Assembly: GCA_030640255.1 (NCBI GenBank)
Contig: DAOWJS010000049.1
Span: 1-6,618, forward strand
DNA length: 6,618 nt
Reading direction: 5' to 3'
DNA from: Dehalococcoidales bacterium
GTDB taxonomy: Bacteria; Chloroflexota; Dehalococcoidia; Dehalococcoidales; GCA-2688105
In this document: piece after piece, positions 5,525 to 6,618 of the stretch
How positions within the stretch are numbered: the first letter of the stretch is position 1
How the letters are laid out: the number at the start of each line of letters is the position of its first letter
Notes under the pieces: model-generated
What the model was told of the DNA's origin: nothing
The model's database searches: none
Seen by the model: the letters and a program-made list of their open reading frames with translations, nothing else
Translations under genes and position numbers: made by a program

Positions 5525-6127
5525 TTATTTTGGCGGTTTGCTCAGAATTTCATCCACAATCCCATACTCTACTGCCTGCTCGGGGTTAAGATAGAAGTCA
5601 CGGTCGGTATCATGAGATATTTTTTCTATTGTTTGACCGGTGTGTTTAGCTATAATACCTCTAATCAGCTCCTGCATCCGCATAATCTCACGGGCAGCAA
5701 TTTCTACATCGGCGGCCTGTCCCTGAGCGCCACCAAACGCCTGGTGCAAGTGTATAGTTGAATTAGGCAAGGCATAGCGTTTGCCTTTAGCTCCAGCACA
5801 AAGGAGTAGTGTGCCCATACTGGCTGCCAGCCCAACACAGATGGTGGATACCTCAGGGCGTATAAGCTGCATAGTGTCATAGATAGCCAGACCAGAACTG
5901 ATGATACCACCGGGGCAATGAATGTAGAGGCTTATGTCTTTGTCTGGGTCTTCTCGCTCCAGATAGAGAAGCTGGGCAACAATGACATTAGCCACCTGGT
6001 CGTTAATCGGCATGCCCAGCATGACGATGCGCTCTCGGAGCAGTAGCGAGTATATATCAAAAGCCCTCTCCCCCCTGGCACCGCTTTCAATCACCATAGG
6101 AATAACATTCATCGGTTGGGTATTCAT
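5525..6127 (-). CDS. clpP: ATP-dependent Clp protease proteolytic subunit ClpP
   Basis: ClpP is the serine peptidase that forms a two-ring tetradecamer and degrades proteins unfolded by ClpX or ClpA/ClpC in the cytosol. The 200 residues are standard length. The catalytic triad is S103 (LAASMGTLLL), H128 (IHLHQAFGG) and D177 (DTDRDFYL). IVMLGMPIND at 34-43 and CPGGIISSGLAIYDTM at 71-86 are the expected oligomer and substrate-groove segments. The residue after HQ is Ala where most ClpPs have Pro, a mild variation. I chose the ATG at 6127: AGGAG lies four bases upstream, while the alternative ATG at 6154 has no ribosome site and would overlap a candidate -10 box. The protein would begin MNTQPMNVIP, consistent with the short propeptide region of ClpPs. 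It lies 60 bases after tig, a classic pairing, but clpX does not follow; the next gene is the convergent kinase. Confidence 0.95.
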   Translation of the reverse strand: MNTQPMNVIPMVIESGARGERAFDIYSLLLRERIVMLGMPINDQVANVIVAQLLYLEREDPDKDISLYIHCPGGIISSGLAIYDTMQLIRPEVSTICVGLAASMGTLLLCAGAKGKRYALPNSTIHLHQAFGGAQGQAADVEIAAREIMRMQELIRGIIAKHTGQTIEKISHDTDRDFYLNPEQAVEYGIVDEILSKPPK

Positions 6128-6130
6128 TTT

Positions 6131-6140
6131 TCTCCTCCCT
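6131..6140 (-). promoter_or_regulatory. Strong Shine-Dalgarno sequence of clpP
   Basis: On the minus strand this reads AGGGAGGAGA, the best ribosome site in the window. Its AGGAG core is four bases before ATG 6127, which fixes that codon as the clpP start. Confidence 0.8.
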
Positions 6141-6145
6141 TCGGT

Positions 6146-6151
6146 ATTATA
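6146..6151 (-). promoter_or_regulatory. Candidate -10 box upstream of clpP
   Basis: A perfect TATAAT on the minus strand lies 18 bases upstream of the clpP ATG, in an AT-rich tig-clpP gap. Transcription would start near 6139-6141 and give a leader of roughly a dozen bases carrying the Shine-Dalgarno sequence. No convincing -35 hexamer lies 16-18 bases further up (the best are GTGTTT and TGTTTA), so this is tentative. If real, clpP can be transcribed independently of tig. Confidence 0.35.
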
Positions 6152-6187
6152 CATTATTTATGTAATCTAAACACGGATATTTATATT

Positions 6188-6618
6188 CTACCCCTCTTTT
6201 GAACCTTTGGCTATTGCTACCAGTCGCTGGATAGTTTTTCGGGCAATTAATGTCTGCTTGATTGACTCACGAGCCTGTGGCATATTCAGGAATCCCCTCA
6301 GTTCATCCTTTTTAGCCTCATCAGCATCTTTGAGCATGTTTTTAATCTCAGTATCTATCTCAGAAGCCCTTACTTTAACTTTCTCTCCCTTGGCAAGCTC
6401 CCCTAGCACTAGCGACCAGATAGTCGTTTTTCTAGCTAGCGGGCGTAGTTCCTCCCGTATCTGCTCCTCTGTCTTATTAATACTTGCCAGATATTCCTCT
6501 AAATCGCTACCACCTCTTTGCCAGCGTTGTAACCGTTGGTCAAGGAGCCGGTCAATTTCCATTTCTACCAAGATTGGCGGAAATTCCACTTGCGTAATAT
6601 CAACCACTGCTTCCATAA
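6188..6618 (-). CDS. tig: Trigger factor, C-terminal part (partial)
   Basis: This is the 3' end of the gene for trigger factor, the ribosome-bound chaperone and prolyl isomerase that receives nascent chains. The roughly 143 codons visible are all from the helical C-terminal chaperone domain (PF05698). AVVDITQVEFPPILVEMEIDRLL matches the family's 'lP..lve.ei..ll' helix. EEYLASINKTEEQIREELRP and LVLGELAKGEKVKVRASEID match the next arm segments, and a final helix carries RESIKQTLIARKTIQRLV. The full protein is normally about 430 residues, so the ribosome-binding and PPIase domains lie beyond the window. The Met encoded at 6616 is internal to the domain and should not be taken as the start. The stop is TAG at 6188-6190, 60 bases before the clpP ATG. 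Confidence 0.9.
   Translation of the reverse strand, partial: MEAVVDITQVEFPPILVEMEIDRLLDQRLQRWQRGGSDLEEYLASINKTEEQIREELRPLARKTTIWSLVLGELAKGEKVKVRASEIDTEIKNMLKDADEAKKDELRGFLNMPQARESIKQTLIARKTIQRLVAIAKGSKEG

Noticed and set aside
6152..6154. ATG as the start of clpP (nine extra residues)
   Set aside because: There is no ribosome site, it overlaps a candidate -10 box, and an excellent AGGAG lies before ATG 6127.
6614..6616. ATG as the true start of the minus-strand gene at the window end
   Set aside because: The encoded sequence is the middle of the trigger factor C-terminal domain, so the gene continues beyond the window.

Overview
The window looks like chromosomal core-gene DNA from a bacterium of the Chloroflexota, most likely Dehalococcoidia or a relative. 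This rests on the gene set, the moderate GC content, the compact layout, and an EF-P and a COG4030-like HAD protein that resemble what I remember of that group. It is a judgement from sequence reading, not a database result. I see no plasmid, phage or transposase gene, and no tRNA, rRNA or CRISPR array.

Layout. Positions 3-134 hold the last codons of a tyrosine recombinase of the XerC/XerD type, including its catalytic tyrosine. A tight plus-strand run follows: an M24B Xaa-Pro peptidase (112-1194, overlapping the recombinase by 23 bases), elongation factor P (1196-1750), a PHP-domain phosphoesterase (1765-2412, TTG start) and a PurN-like formyltransferase (2424-3236). Next comes about 175 bases of non-coding DNA with two tandem copies of a GC-rich double-hairpin repeat. 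A HAD phosphatase-like gene (about 3412-4404) follows, then a third copy of the repeat, then a PfkB/ribokinase-family sugar or nucleoside kinase (4535-5524). On the minus strand, converging on the kinase with no spacer, are the 3' part of the trigger factor gene (6188 to the window end) and clpP (5525-6127). clpP has a strong Shine-Dalgarno sequence and a candidate promoter of its own.

How the genes relate. EF-P, trigger factor, ClpP and the Xaa-Pro peptidase act in translation, folding and peptide turnover. The PHP, formyltransferase, HAD and PfkB proteins have no obvious shared textbook pathway. Together they could form a small phosphate-ester, nucleotide or sugar metabolism set, but their substrates cannot be read from the sequence.

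The points most worth a second look are four. (1) The HAD reading frame carries its catalytic motif I upstream of the first ATG, in a stretch with no ATG, GTG or TTG, so it either starts at ATA or has lost its start. (2) A three-copy hairpin repeat shows compensatory base changes, and its G-rich tail abuts the start of the following gene twice. (3) EF-P has an aberrant tip loop, one residue short and without the flanking glycines. (4) The PurN homologue keeps its catalytic Asn/His/Asp but lacks the usual phosphate loop and has two insertions.
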